Made by a program: the position numbers and the translations under genes
The notes under the pieces: generated by a model
Told to the model about the DNA's origin: nothing
Databases searched by the model: none
Seen by the model: the letters and a program-made list of their open reading frames with translations, nothing else
Shown here: positions 32,307 through 40,845 of the stretch, piece after piece
Position numbering within the stretch: position 1 is the stretch's first letter
Layout of the letters: each line of letters begins with the position of its first letter
Assembly: GCF_027853915.1 (NCBI RefSeq)
Contig: NZ_JAQGLA010000028.1
Span: 1-64,000 of the forward strand
Length of the DNA: 64,000 bases
Direction: 5' to 3'
Source of the DNA: Saccharopolyspora oryzae
GTDB taxonomy: Bacteria > Actinomycetota > Actinomycetes > Mycobacteriales > Pseudonocardiaceae

Positions 32307-33433
32307 GGCAGGCGGTAGGCCCAGTTCCACGCGGCTTCGAGGGGGCCTCGCTCGAATCGGCGGAGCCACCACGTCGCCAGGGTCATGAACATCGCGCAGA
32401 TCGCCGCCCAGGCCAGCAGGACCCACCACGGGCGGGCCCAGTCCATCCGGGAAGCCAGGCCGAAACCCCATCCGTAGCAGAGGATCGTGGCCACCAGGTT
32501 CTGGAAGACGTAGCAGGACAGGGCAGTTCGGCCGACCGATGTCAGACCTCGGTGCAGCGCACCGGGTTCACCGCGCAGCTTCGCCAGCACCGTCGGGATC
32601 AGGCCGAGCAGTCCGAGCGCGATGATCGGCGGCAGGATGTAGCGGTCCACCATGAACCAGTTCGGCCCGGCGAAGGTCGTCACCAGGTTCAGCGGCACGC
32701 CGATGCCGAAACCGAACAGCATCAACCGGTTTCGCAGCTGCTGGCGGTCGGCGTCGAACACCCCGGCCCGGTACAGCCGCGCACCGGCCAGGAACAGCAG
32801 CGTCGACAGCGGGATGATGAAGATCGCCTCGGCGCGGAAGTCGCCCCAGTTCGCCAGGCGCGTCGAGAGCTGCTCCAGGTAGCTGCCGTGCGTGTAGCGG
32901 TCGGTCGACGGCGTCACCAGCGACACGTGGCCGCGCAGCATCCCGAGGGTGGTCAACCCGATGAACGCGACGTGCGCGGTGCCCATCGCGATCATCCAGC
33001 CGCGCTGCGCCCGGTCGCTGCGGCCGATCAGGTAGGCGACCAGGATCGAGGTCACCGCGTAGCTCATCAGCACGTCGTACTCGAAGATCAGCACGTAGTG
33101 CAGCAGGCCCTCGGTGAACAGCAGCGCGGCCCGCCACAGGTACCACCCGGGCCACTTGCCGCCGCGTCGGCGCGCGGAGCGGTACTGCAGCTCCAGCCCG
33201 ATGCCGAACAGCAGCGTGAGCAGCGCGAGGAACTTCCCGTTGGCCAGCCAGCGCAGGACCGCTTCGACGTGCGCGGCGCCGCTGTCGAGCGTGAAGTTCA
33301 GCGCGGCCGCCGGGCCCTGCGGGTTGGTGAAGATCCAGATGTTGGTACCGAGGGTGCCTAGGATTGCCACGCCGCGGATGACGTCGAGGGCGGCTATTCG
33401 CGTGGTGGTGGGTGCCTGTTGCAGGGATGTCAT
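32297..33433 (-). CDS. DUF418 integral membrane protein
   Basis: 378 residues, about nine transmembrane helices. The DUF418 hallmarks are present: N-terminal RIAALDVIRGVAILGTLGTNI, then FLALLTLLFGIGL, and the C-terminal block VGRTALSCYVFQNLVATILCYGWG. Function unknown; the fold is related to acyltransferase-type membrane proteins. GGGGAA precedes ATG 33433. It is divergent from a TetR regulator with two palindromes between them, so it is probably that regulator's target. Confidence 0.9.
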   Translation of the reverse strand: MTSLQQAPTTTRIAALDVIRGVAILGTLGTNIWIFTNPQGPAAALNFTLDSGAAHVEAVLRWLANGKFLALLTLLFGIGLELQYRSARRRGGKWPGWYLWRAALLFTEGLLHYVLIFEYDVLMSYAVTSILVAYLIGRSDRAQRGWMIAMGTAHVAFIGLTTLGMLRGHVSLVTPSTDRYTHGSYLEQLSTRLANWGDFRAEAIFIIPLSTLLFLAGARLYRAGVFDADRQQLRNRLMLFGFGIGVPLNLVTTFAGPNWFMVDRYILPPIIALGLLGLIPTVLAKLRGEPGALHRGLTSVGRTALSCYVFQNLVATILCYGWGFGLASRMDWARPWWVLLAWAAICAMFMTLATWWLRRFERGPLEAAWNWAYRLPQR

Positions 33434-33481
33434 GGGTTCCCCAGTTCGTCGGAAGCGCTCCGCTAGTGACGGAGGGTTACG

Positions 33482-33534
33482 ATGCAAGTGCATGGTAAAC
33501 GGCTCGCGCGCGGGTTTGCAATGCGGTTGCATTG
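33482..33534. promoter_or_regulatory. candidate TetR operators
   Basis: Two palindromes lie in the divergent region: ATGCAAGTGCAT (33482-33493) and CAATGCGGTTGCATTG (33519-33534). Both carry TGCA-centred half sites (ATGCA/TGCAT), as expected for the adjacent TetR repressor. Confidence 0.6.
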
Positions 33535-33548
33535 GAAAGGTTGGTGAC

Positions 33549-34151
33549 GTGCCGAAACAGGTCGACCACGAGGCTCGGCGCATCCAGATCGCCGAAGCGC
33601 TGCTGCGCCTGGTCAGCCGCGGCGGGCTGGAGGCGGTGAGCCTGCGCGACGTCGCCGCGGAAGCGGGCATCTCGATGGGCGCGGTGCAGCACTACTTCAA
33701 GACCAAGGAGCAGATGCTCCTGCACGCGATGGACCACGTGACCAAACGCGCTGGTGAGCGGATCGTGGCCGCGCTGAGCAAGCACGGCGAACGGCCGCCC
33801 GTGCGGGAGGTCGTGCGCACGGTGATGCTCGAGATGCTCGCGCTCACCGAGGACAGCCGCATGGAGTTCCTGACCCACCTGGCGTTCTTCCAGCGCGCCC
33901 TGAACTCGCCCGAGCTCAGCGCGAGCTACCGCGAGTGGTGGCCGGAGTTCGAGCGCTGGCTGGCCGGGGAGCTCCGCACGGCGCAGGAGTCGGGCGAACT
34001 ACCGGCGGACCGGGATCCGGTCCGAGAAGCGGAGGTGCTGCTGACCGTCCCCGACGGCCTGTCGATCGGCCTCCTCCTCGGCCAGAGAACGGGCGAGGAG
34101 TCGATCGCCACGATCGACTACCACCTGGACCGCCTCTTCGGCACCACCTGA
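33549..34151 (+). CDS. TetR-family regulator
   Basis: 200 residues. DNA-binding domain at about 10-55 (RIQIAEALLRLVSRGGLEAVSLRDVAAEAGISMGAVQHYF). The C-terminal helical domain resembles TetR_C_6/BetI-like forms (REVVRTVMLEMLALTEDSRMEFLTHLAFF). Start GTG 33549. It probably represses itself and the divergent DUF418 gene through the palindromes at 33482-33534. Confidence 0.9.
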   Translation: MPKQVDHEARRIQIAEALLRLVSRGGLEAVSLRDVAAEAGISMGAVQHYFKTKEQMLLHAMDHVTKRAGERIVAALSKHGERPPVREVVRTVMLEMLALTEDSRMEFLTHLAFFQRALNSPELSASYREWWPEFERWLAGELRTAQESGELPADRDPVREAEVLLTVPDGLSIGLLLGQRTGEESIATIDYHLDRLFGTT

Positions 34152-34182
34152 CTCCCCCGGGGCGCTCCGCCGTCCGCGGGCA

Positions 34183-34293
34183 CGCAAATTCAATGGAAAT
34201 CAGATGTCCAATTTCCATTGAATTTGCGGAAGTTCTCCAAAGCGAAGACGACCTGTCCACATCCATCGGCGTGTCGGGATCTGACACGCCGAG
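34183..34293. repeat. B hairpin plus linker, perfect arms
   Basis: CGCAAATTCAATGGAAAT (34183-34200) and its exact complement (34211-34228) enclose ten bases. The linker carries GAAGTTCTCCA, CTGTCCACA (34253-34261) and GGCGTGTCGGGATCTGACACGCC. It lies between convergent stops at 34151 and 34341. Confidence 0.9.
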
Positions 34294-34340
34294 GGCGTGG
34301 GGTTTCCGTTGGTGGTGCGGACCCCGGTCGGGGTGTCCGG

Positions 34341-34961
34341 TCAGGCGGGGACTTCGGCGTGGGTGAGGCCGCCGAGGGTGGCCTCGGCGGTGCCGCCGGT
34401 GGCTTCCGCCAACCAGGTGCGGAAGGCGTCCACTTCGGATACCGGAACGTTGATGTGGAACCGGACCACGTCCTGGTACTCGGTGTCGACCACCTGGTAA
34501 CCGGCCGATCGCAGATCGTTGTCCAGCTTGCCCGCGATCAGGTAGTCCACCGAGGTCGTCACGGTCCGCACCGGCCTCCGCTCGAGCAGGCCGACGTGGT
34601 CCAGCGCGGCCGACACCGCGCCGCCGTAGGCGCGCACCAGGCCGCCGGCGCCGAGCAGCACCCCGCCGAAGTACCTGGTCACCACGGCCACCGCGTTGGT
34701 GATCTCGTTGTGCCGCAGGACCTCCAGCATCGGCACCCCGGCAGTGCCCGCAGGCTCGCCGTCATCGCTGGACTTCTGGACCTCGCCCAGGTCGCCGAGC
34801 ACGAAGGCCGAGCAGTGGTGGCGCGCGTCGTGGTGCAGCTTGCGGCGCTGCTGGATGAACTCCCGCGCCTCGGCCTCGTCGGTCACCCGCGCCAGCGCGC
34901 ACAGGAAGCGGGACTTCTTCACCTCCAGCTCGTGCTCACCGGGCTGCTTGATGGTGCGCAT
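34341..34961 (-). CDS. YigZ/IMPACT-family protein
   Basis: 206 residues. N-terminal IMPACT domain (KKSRFLCALARVTDEAEAREFI, HHDARHHCSAFVLG, SDDGEPAGTAGVPML, VVTRYFGGVLLGAGGLVRAYGGAV) and a C-terminal DUF1949-like ferredoxin fold. The family is universal; roles in translation have been proposed but the bacterial function is unsettled. AAGGGGAC precedes ATG 34961. Confidence 0.92.
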   Translation of the reverse strand: MRTIKQPGEHELEVKKSRFLCALARVTDEAEAREFIQQRRKLHHDARHHCSAFVLGDLGEVQKSSDDGEPAGTAGVPMLEVLRHNEITNAVAVVTRYFGGVLLGAGGLVRAYGGAVSAALDHVGLLERRPVRTVTTSVDYLIAGKLDNDLRSAGYQVVDTEYQDVVRFHINVPVSEVDAFRTWLAEATGGTAEATLGGLTHAEVPA

Positions 34962-35113
34962 CCGTCCCCTTCGGCAGGTGGTGTTCCTCACGGCCCCGGA
35001 GGGCCGCTCCGGCCATCCTCCCATTGCAGCAATGGTGCAGGTCAGCGCGGCATGTCGACGATCGGGGGACGGCGATTTCCGTTGTGGCCCGCGGCCACGT
35101 AACGTCCCCCCTC

Positions 35114-35311
35114 ATGGAGCAGTCCTCGAGCCCGTTCGAACCAGGCGCGCGGGTCCGCGCCACGTTCGGCCGGTTCCGCGACAAGGTCGGCACGGTGGTG
35201 GAGACCGCCAGCGGCCTCCCAGAAGTCTTCGAAGGCCCCGTCCTGTGGGTCCGCTTCGACGGCGCGGAAGAGCCCGGCCTAGTAGCCGGCCGCTTCCTCG
35301 AAGCCGCATAA
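35114..35311 (+). CDS. small KOW/SH3-like protein
   Basis: 65 residues: PFEPGARVRATFGRFRDKVGTVVETA, then VLWVRFDGAEEPGLVAGRFLE. The turn GRFRDKVGTV followed by a beta strand is typical of small KOW/SH3-like barrels that bind RNA or protein. The ATG is about 150 bases from the divergent YigZ-like gene. Function unknown. Confidence 0.6.
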   Translation: MEQSSSPFEPGARVRATFGRFRDKVGTVVETASGLPEVFEGPVLWVRFDGAEEPGLVAGRFLEAA

Positions 35312-35626
35312 GACGCAGTTTCACCGAGGTTTTCCATCCTCGTTCTGCGTGTCGGTGCAAGTGGCGGAACCTCAGCGACCGCCTGGACTCCGGATGCCCG
35401 ACTCCAATGCACGGCAGTCGGGCCGTCCTCGCCAGGCGAACGCTGAGAACCCGCGGCGGTGCCGGTCATGCCTCGCAGTCGCAGACCAGACAGGATGCAA
35501 AGGCTCAATTGACACTGCGGTCCCCCGTGCCTGGGATGTGCAGTTTCAATTGAAACTGTGTTCAGTCGTGACTGAAATCTGCAGTCGCAGTGAGCGCCCT
35601 CCACCCCGGTCGGCGACCGCGAGGGC
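35312..35626. other. convergent intergenic region with repeats
   Basis: About 315 bases between convergent stops at 35311 and 35627. No gene is supported. It contains the paired A palindromes at 35500-35558. Confidence 0.6.
35500..35575. repeat. paired A palindromes, one decayed
   Basis: A decayed copy at 35500-35517 (centre TCAATTGA kept) and an intact CAGTTTCAATTGAAACTG at 35541-35558, again 41 bases apart. TTCAGTCGTGACTGAA follows, as at 12040. Confidence 0.85.
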
Positions 35627-36748
35627 TCAGCCCCAGACCTCGGCGGCGGTCTCGACGACCAGGCGCAACTTCGCCACTTCCTCGTCGTAGGTCAGGGTGT
35701 TGCCGTCCTTGGTCGAGGCGAAACCGCACTGCGGTGACAGGCACAGCTGGTCGAGGTCGACGTAGCGGGCGGCCTCCTCGATGCGGCGCTTGAGCGAGTC
35801 CTTCGATTCCAGCGCGCCGCGCTTGGTGGTGACCAGGCCGAGCACCACGGCCTTGCCCTTCGGCACGAACCGCAGCGGCTCGAAGCCCCCGGAGCGCTCG
35901 TCGTCGAACTCCAGGAAGAACCCGTCCACCTCGAGCTCGTTGAACAGCGCCTCCGCGACGAAGTCGTAGCCGCCCTCGGCCACCCACGACGAGCGGAAGT
36001 TCCCCCGGCACATGTGCGTGGTCACCGACAGGGTGTCCGGGCGCCCGCGCAGCGACTCGTTGATCAGCTGGATGGTCTGCAGGTGGGCCCGCTCGGCGTC
36101 GTCGCCGCGCGCGGTCAGCTGCGCGCGCTGCTTCGGGTCGTTGAGGTAGGCCAGGCTGGTGTCGTCGAGCTGCAGGTAGTGGCAGCCGAGATCGGCCAGC
36201 GCCCGCACCTCGGCGCGGTAGGCCGCGGCCAGGTCGGCGCGGAACTCGGCCAGGTCCGGGTAGACCGTCGGATCGATGGCCGCCCGGCCGCCGCGGTAGT
36301 AGAGCATGCCCGGCGAGGGGATGGTCAGCTTCGGCGTCGCGGTGCTGACGCGGTCGGCGAGCGCGGTGAAGGCGTCCTCGAAGATCGTCCGGCTGAGCCC
36401 GATCTTGCCGTTGACGTGCAGGTCCGGCGTGGCGAACTCGATGTCGCCCTGCTCGTTGTGGAACTGGACCTTGAGGTCGGCGTTCTCGACCTTCTCGACG
36501 CCGTCGAGCTGGTACAGGAAGTCCATGTGCCACGAGCTGCGCCGGAACTCCCCGTCGGTGGCGCTGTGCAGGCCGACCTCCTCCTGCATGGCCACCACCT
36601 GCGCGATCGCCTCGTCCTCGACGCGGCGCAGCTCGGCGTCGTCGATGCGACCGGCGGCGTGCTCGTCGCGGGCGTCGAGGAGGGATTGCGGGCGCAGCAG
36701 GCTGCCGACGTGATCGGCGCGGAACGGAGGGGAGACGCGAGGGCTCAT
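35627..36748 (-). CDS. MetE-like cobalamin-independent methyltransferase
   Basis: A 373-residue single-domain member of the MetE C-terminal/UROD-like family, half the length of full MetE. Zinc ligands of the methionine synthase site appear as His and Cys in THMCRGN, an acidic FLEFDDE segment, and Cys in LSPQCGF. It starts FRADHVGSLLRP, typical of YxjG/YxjH-like proteins. It probably transfers a methyl group to a thiol, but lack of the N-terminal half makes the folate donor doubtful. Start ATG 36748; longer upstream frames are antisense to the monooxygenase. Confidence 0.9.
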   Translation of the reverse strand: MSPRVSPPFRADHVGSLLRPQSLLDARDEHAAGRIDDAELRRVEDEAIAQVVAMQEEVGLHSATDGEFRRSSWHMDFLYQLDGVEKVENADLKVQFHNEQGDIEFATPDLHVNGKIGLSRTIFEDAFTALADRVSTATPKLTIPSPGMLYYRGGRAAIDPTVYPDLAEFRADLAAAYRAEVRALADLGCHYLQLDDTSLAYLNDPKQRAQLTARGDDAERAHLQTIQLINESLRGRPDTLSVTTHMCRGNFRSSWVAEGGYDFVAEALFNELEVDGFFLEFDDERSGGFEPLRFVPKGKAVVLGLVTTKRGALESKDSLKRRIEEAARYVDLDQLCLSPQCGFASTKDGNTLTYDEEVAKLRLVVETAAEVWG

Positions 36749-37018
36749 GACGGCAACATAGTTTGCTCCTGCGACCGTGCCTACCCGGCGATCGCGGGAC
36801 GTCGGAGCCGACCGCGAGTTCCGGGCAAAATTCGCGCTCCGCTCACCAGGTGATGTGAGATGGCGAACAGCGGCGGGAGTTCCGCTGTCCGCAGCACGCC
36901 TGGGGCGGCCGGCGGAAGTCTTTATTGGTCCAGTTGTGAGCAAGGACAAATCGGTACTTCCGGTCTCCTGGATAAACTCGAGCTGGACAACTGACGTCGG
37001 GGCTGACGGATGGAGACG

Positions 37019-38170
37019 ATGCGGGTTCTCGTGATCGGAGCCGGAGTCGGGGGACTCGCCATCGCCAACGGATTGGCCGGCAACGGCCATGACGTGCAGG
37101 TTTTCGAGCATTCCGAAGCGCTGCGCACCACTGGCGCGGGAATCACCGTGTGGAGCAACGGGACTGCTGCGCTGCGCGATCTGGGCGTCGACATCGAAGC
37201 CTCCGGCCGTCACCTGAGCAGCCTGCGCTCGCTCACCGAAACCGGCCGGTTGCTCTGGGAAGCCGACCTCGGCGAGGTCACCGAGCGCCTCGGCTCGCCG
37301 ACGGTGCAGATCGCGCGCCGCGCGCTGATCGCCGAGATGGCCGCCGCGCTGCCGTCGGACGTGCTGCACTTCGGCCGCCGCTGCGTCGGTGTCGTCGAGC
37401 ACCCGGACCGCGTCGTCGTCGAGTTCGACGACGGCACCAGCGCGACGGGCGACCTGCTGATCGGCGCCGACGGGCAGCGCTCGGTGGTGCGCCGCGAACT
37501 GCTGGGCGGCGAACCGGCGAAGCCCACCGGCTGGGCGAGCTGGCAGGGCTTGACGCGCAGCGACTTGCCCGTCGCTCAGGGCCACCAGACGTTGAACATC
37601 GCCGGCCGCAACGCGCACTGCGGCCTTATCCCGACCGGTGGCGGAATGCTGCACTGGTGGTTCGACATGCCGTGGAAGGAGGGCGACCCGGTGCTCTCGG
37701 TCGCCGACCTGCGCGAGGTCTTCCGGGGCTGGCCGGACCCGGTCGAGCAGCTGCTCGCCTCGGTCGCCGACGACGACCTGGGCTTCTTCCCGCACATCCG
37801 GCACAAGGTCCCGCAGGTCTGGGGCGGTGCGCGCAGCACGCTGCTCGGCGACGCCGTGCACGCGATGCCGCCCGCGGTCGCACAAGCGGCCAACCAGACC
37901 TTGGAGGACGCCTGGCTGCTCACCCAGTACCTGTCCGATGTGGACGGTGACCTGGCGTCCCGGCTCCGCGCCTACGAGCAGGAGCGCCGCCCGCGCGCCC
38001 TCAAGGTGTCCCGCACGGCGGCCCTGACCTCGGCCCAGCGCAGCACGCCGCTGCAGCGCCTGGCGAAGTTCCCGGGCTGGCTGGCCACCCGCAGCCAGGT
38101 GGCCTCGCTCCGATCCGGCAGCAACGTCCTCCGCGGCTTCGCCTCCCGCCCCGCAGTCCAAGTCGCCTGA
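37019..38170 (+). CDS. FAD-dependent monooxygenase
   Basis: A 383-residue group A flavoprotein monooxygenase. The FAD-binding motif VIGAGVGGLAIANGLA lies at the N-terminus, then LLIGADGQRSVVR, and STLLGDAVHAMPPAVAQAANQTLEDAWLL (GD motif). Such enzymes hydroxylate aromatic rings using NAD(P)H and oxygen. GGAG lies six bases before ATG 37019. It is divergent from the MetE-like gene, with an AT-richer promoter stretch at 36920-36970. The substrate is unknown. Confidence 0.9.
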   Translation: MRVLVIGAGVGGLAIANGLAGNGHDVQVFEHSEALRTTGAGITVWSNGTAALRDLGVDIEASGRHLSSLRSLTETGRLLWEADLGEVTERLGSPTVQIARRALIAEMAAALPSDVLHFGRRCVGVVEHPDRVVVEFDDGTSATGDLLIGADGQRSVVRRELLGGEPAKPTGWASWQGLTRSDLPVAQGHQTLNIAGRNAHCGLIPTGGGMLHWWFDMPWKEGDPVLSVADLREVFRGWPDPVEQLLASVADDDLGFFPHIRHKVPQVWGGARSTLLGDAVHAMPPAVAQAANQTLEDAWLLTQYLSDVDGDLASRLRAYEQERRPRALKVSRTAALTSAQRSTPLQRLAKFPGWLATRSQVASLRSGSNVLRGFASRPAVQVA

Positions 38171-38186
38171 CCACCCCCGAACGCGG

Positions 38187-38222
38187 AACGGCCCGCCGCG
38201 CTGGAGGGCGGGGCGGGCCGTT
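38187..38222. terminator. bidirectional terminator
   Basis: AACGGCCCGCC (38187-38197) and GGCGGGCCGTT (38212-38222) lie between convergent stops at 38170 and 38238. Confidence 0.88.
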
Positions 38223-38237
38223 GTGGCGGGGTTCGGC

Positions 38238-39068
38238 TCAGGCGCCGAAGGTGTCCGGGTCCGGACCGACGCGGACACCGGTCGACAGGCCGGTGATCGC
38301 CGCGACGTCGTCGTCGGCGAGCTCGAAGTCGAAGACCTCGATGTTCTCCTTGATCCGCGACGGGGTGACCGACTTCGGGATCACCACGTTGCCCAGCTGG
38401 AGGTGCCAGCGCAGCACGATCTGCGCCGGGCTCTTGCCGTACTTCTCGCCCAGCGCGGCCAGCGTCGCGTCGTCCAGCAGGCCCTTGCCCTGGCCCAGCG
38501 GGCTCCACGCCTCGGTGGCGATGCCGTGCTCGGCGTGGAACGCGCGCAGCTCGGCCTGCGGCAGGTTCGGGTGCAGCTCGATCTGGTTGACCGCCGGCAC
38601 CACGTCGGTCTCGTCGAACAGGCGCTGCAGGTGCGGGACCTGGAAGTTCGACACGCCGATCGTCTTGGCGCGGCCGTCGGCGTGCAGCTTCTGGAACGCC
38701 TTCCAGGTGTCGACGTACTGGTCCTTGGCGGGGACCGGCCAGTGGATCAGGTACAGGTCGACGTAGTCCAGGCCGAGGCGGTCCAGGCTCTCGTCGAACG
38801 CCTTCAGGGTGCTGTCGTAGCCCTGCGCGTCGTTCCAGAGCTTGGTGGTGACGAACAGGTCCTCGCGCTTGACGCCCGACTCCGCGATGGCCTGGCCGAC
38901 GCCCGCTTCGTTGCCGTACACCGCGGCGGTGTCGATGCTGCGGTAGCCCGCCTCGATCGCCGACCGGACCGGCGCGACGACCTCGTCGGCCGGGACCTGG
39001 AAGACGCCGTAACCGAGCTGCGGCATCGCTGCGCCGGTGTTCAGCGTGATGTTCGGAACCTGTGTCAT
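38238..39068 (-). CDS. aldo/keto reductase (2,5-diketogluconate reductase type)
   Basis: 276 residues. Tetrad: Asp and Tyr in SIDTAAVYGNE, Lys in VTTKLWN, His in LYLIHWPVP. NADPH site: VVIPKSVTPSRIKENIEVFDFEL. This is the typical length and motif set of the 2,5-diketo-D-gluconate reductase group, which reduces many carbonyls. Monocistronic. Confidence 0.93.
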   Translation of the reverse strand: MTQVPNITLNTGAAMPQLGYGVFQVPADEVVAPVRSAIEAGYRSIDTAAVYGNEAGVGQAIAESGVKREDLFVTTKLWNDAQGYDSTLKAFDESLDRLGLDYVDLYLIHWPVPAKDQYVDTWKAFQKLHADGRAKTIGVSNFQVPHLQRLFDETDVVPAVNQIELHPNLPQAELRAFHAEHGIATEAWSPLGQGKGLLDDATLAALGEKYGKSPAQIVLRWHLQLGNVVIPKSVTPSRIKENIEVFDFELADDDVAAITGLSTGVRVGPDPDTFGA

Positions 39069-39242
39069 GTGGGTGCTTTCCTCCGCAGATATCGCGTTCG
39101 TCGCCAGCCGCGAAGGGCCGACACGAGGTAGAACCGATCCAGTTGATCGTGGATTCCCGCCACGCCGTGTGGCGCATGCCGCAAGCCACCGTATTTCACC
39201 GGGAGCGCGAACGCCCGGGCAGTGTGACTCCTGTGGCGCCGG

Positions 39243-40448
39243 TCAGCTGACCTCGACGGACTCCGCGGCGGCGCGGTGCGAGGCGACCGCGGCGGCGGGC
39301 TGCCGCTGGTTGCGGTCCAGCCAGCCGGACAGCAGCGCGAAGCCGAGGCCGACGAGGGCCAGCAGGGCGCCGACCCAGCTCGGCGCGGTCAGGCCCAGCC
39401 CGGCCGCGATGACCAGGCCGCCGAGGTAGGCGCCGAGCGAGTTGGCGATGTTGAACGTGGACTGGATGCTCGCCGAGCCCAGCGCCGGCGCTTCCTTGGC
39501 CTGGTCCAGGATCCGCGCCTGGATGCTCGGGATGGCCGCGAAACCGGTCGCCCCGATCAGGAACACGGTGACCGGCGCCAGCACGGCGCTGTGCGCGGTG
39601 AACACGAACAGGCCGAGGCTGGCGGCCAGCGCGGTGAGGAAGACGTACAGCGTGCGCATCGGGTTGCGGTCCGCGAGCCGCCCGCCGAGCGCGGTGCCGA
39701 CGGTCATCCCGACGCCGAACAGCGCGAGCAGCGGCGTGACCGCGGTCGGCGAGTAGCCGGTCACGTCGGTGAGCACCGGCTTGATGTAGCTGTAGAAGGA
39801 GAAGGTCGCGGCGAAGCCGAACACCACGACGGCGAACGCCAGCCACACCTGGGGACGGCGGAACGCGCGCAGCTCACCGCGCAGGCTGACGTCGGTGGGC
39901 TTGGGCTGGTCCGGCACCAGCGCGGCGACGGCGGCCAGCGCGACCACGCCGATCACCGCGACCAGTCCGAACGCCCAGCGCCAGCCGAGCGCCTGGCCGA
40001 GCAGCGTGCCGAGCGGAACGCCGACGATGTTGGCGACGGTCAGACCGATGAACATCATCGAGATGGCCTGGCCGCGCTTGTCGGCCGGGACGAGACCGGC
40101 GGCCACGACGGCGCCGATGCCGAAGAACGTGCCGTGCGGCAGGCCGGCGACGAACCGGGCCGCGAGCAGCAGTTCGTGCGTCGGGGCGAACGCGGAGAAC
40201 AGGTTCCCGACGGTGAACAGCACCATCATGCTCAGCAGCATCGCCTTGCGCTTGGTCCGCATGCCGAGCATGGTCAGCAGCGGCGCGCCGATCACCACGC
40301 CGAGCGCGTACAGGGAGACGTAACCGCCGGCCTCCGGGATGGTCGCGCCCAGGTCGGTGGCGACCTCGGGCAGCAGTCCCATCATCACGAACTCGGTCGT
40401 TCCAATCCCGAATGCGGCGATGGCCAGGGCCAACAGGGCAATGGGCAA
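39243..40448 (-). CDS. MFS transporter, DHA1 (AraJ/Cml-like) family
   Basis: 401 residues with 12 predicted helices. The family start IALLALAIAAFGIGTTEFVMMGLLPEVA is characteristic of AraJ/PbuE-type exporters, and the loop-2 motif GMRTKRKAMLL is present. It exports drugs, sugars or nucleosides in relatives; the substrate here is unknown. No regulator is adjacent. Confidence 0.92.
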   Translation of the reverse strand: MPIALLALAIAAFGIGTTEFVMMGLLPEVATDLGATIPEAGGYVSLYALGVVIGAPLLTMLGMRTKRKAMLLSMMVLFTVGNLFSAFAPTHELLLAARFVAGLPHGTFFGIGAVVAAGLVPADKRGQAISMMFIGLTVANIVGVPLGTLLGQALGWRWAFGLVAVIGVVALAAVAALVPDQPKPTDVSLRGELRAFRRPQVWLAFAVVVFGFAATFSFYSYIKPVLTDVTGYSPTAVTPLLALFGVGMTVGTALGGRLADRNPMRTLYVFLTALAASLGLFVFTAHSAVLAPVTVFLIGATGFAAIPSIQARILDQAKEAPALGSASIQSTFNIANSLGAYLGGLVIAAGLGLTAPSWVGALLALVGLGFALLSGWLDRNQRQPAAAVASHRAAAESVEVS

Positions 40449-40845
40449 GGAAGTCTCCTCGTCTGGACGTGCTGGGCGGGTGGGTGATCGCGTCCTCGCC
40501 GCGGGCGTGCCGGAGCGGCCGCTCGCGCGGCTGGCGGAAACGATTCAGGAAGACGGCTCGCACTGGCGCTCCCCAGGTGTTCCCAACAGTAGTCCCGCGC
40601 CCCGTTGTTCCCGAACCGTTTATGAACCGCGCCACGTCCGGCTTCGCTCGTTCGGCCCAGCGGGCAGCGGAAACCGTCCGTCCACTGTGGACTTCTCGAG
40701 TGCGGTGCGCACATCCGAGAGCCGGTTCCGGTGTGCGATCTGACGCCCTGGCAAAACGTGGAAACTTTTCGCAACTGACTACCTGCGGGCAGTTGATCAG
40801 TGATAGCCCTCGAGCCGACCCCATCCCCGGTGGACGGAGTGGCCG
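40449..40845. other. divergent intergenic region
   Basis: About 400 bases between divergent MFS and arylsulfotransferase-like genes. It contains a TCCACTGTGGA palindromic word near 40680. No convincing gene, hairpin or promoter match is seen. Confidence 0.5.

Noticed and set aside
36749-38278. N-terminal extension of the MetE-like frame
   Set aside because: It is antisense to the FAD monooxygenase and lacks family sequence; ATG 36748 begins the conserved FRADHVGS region.
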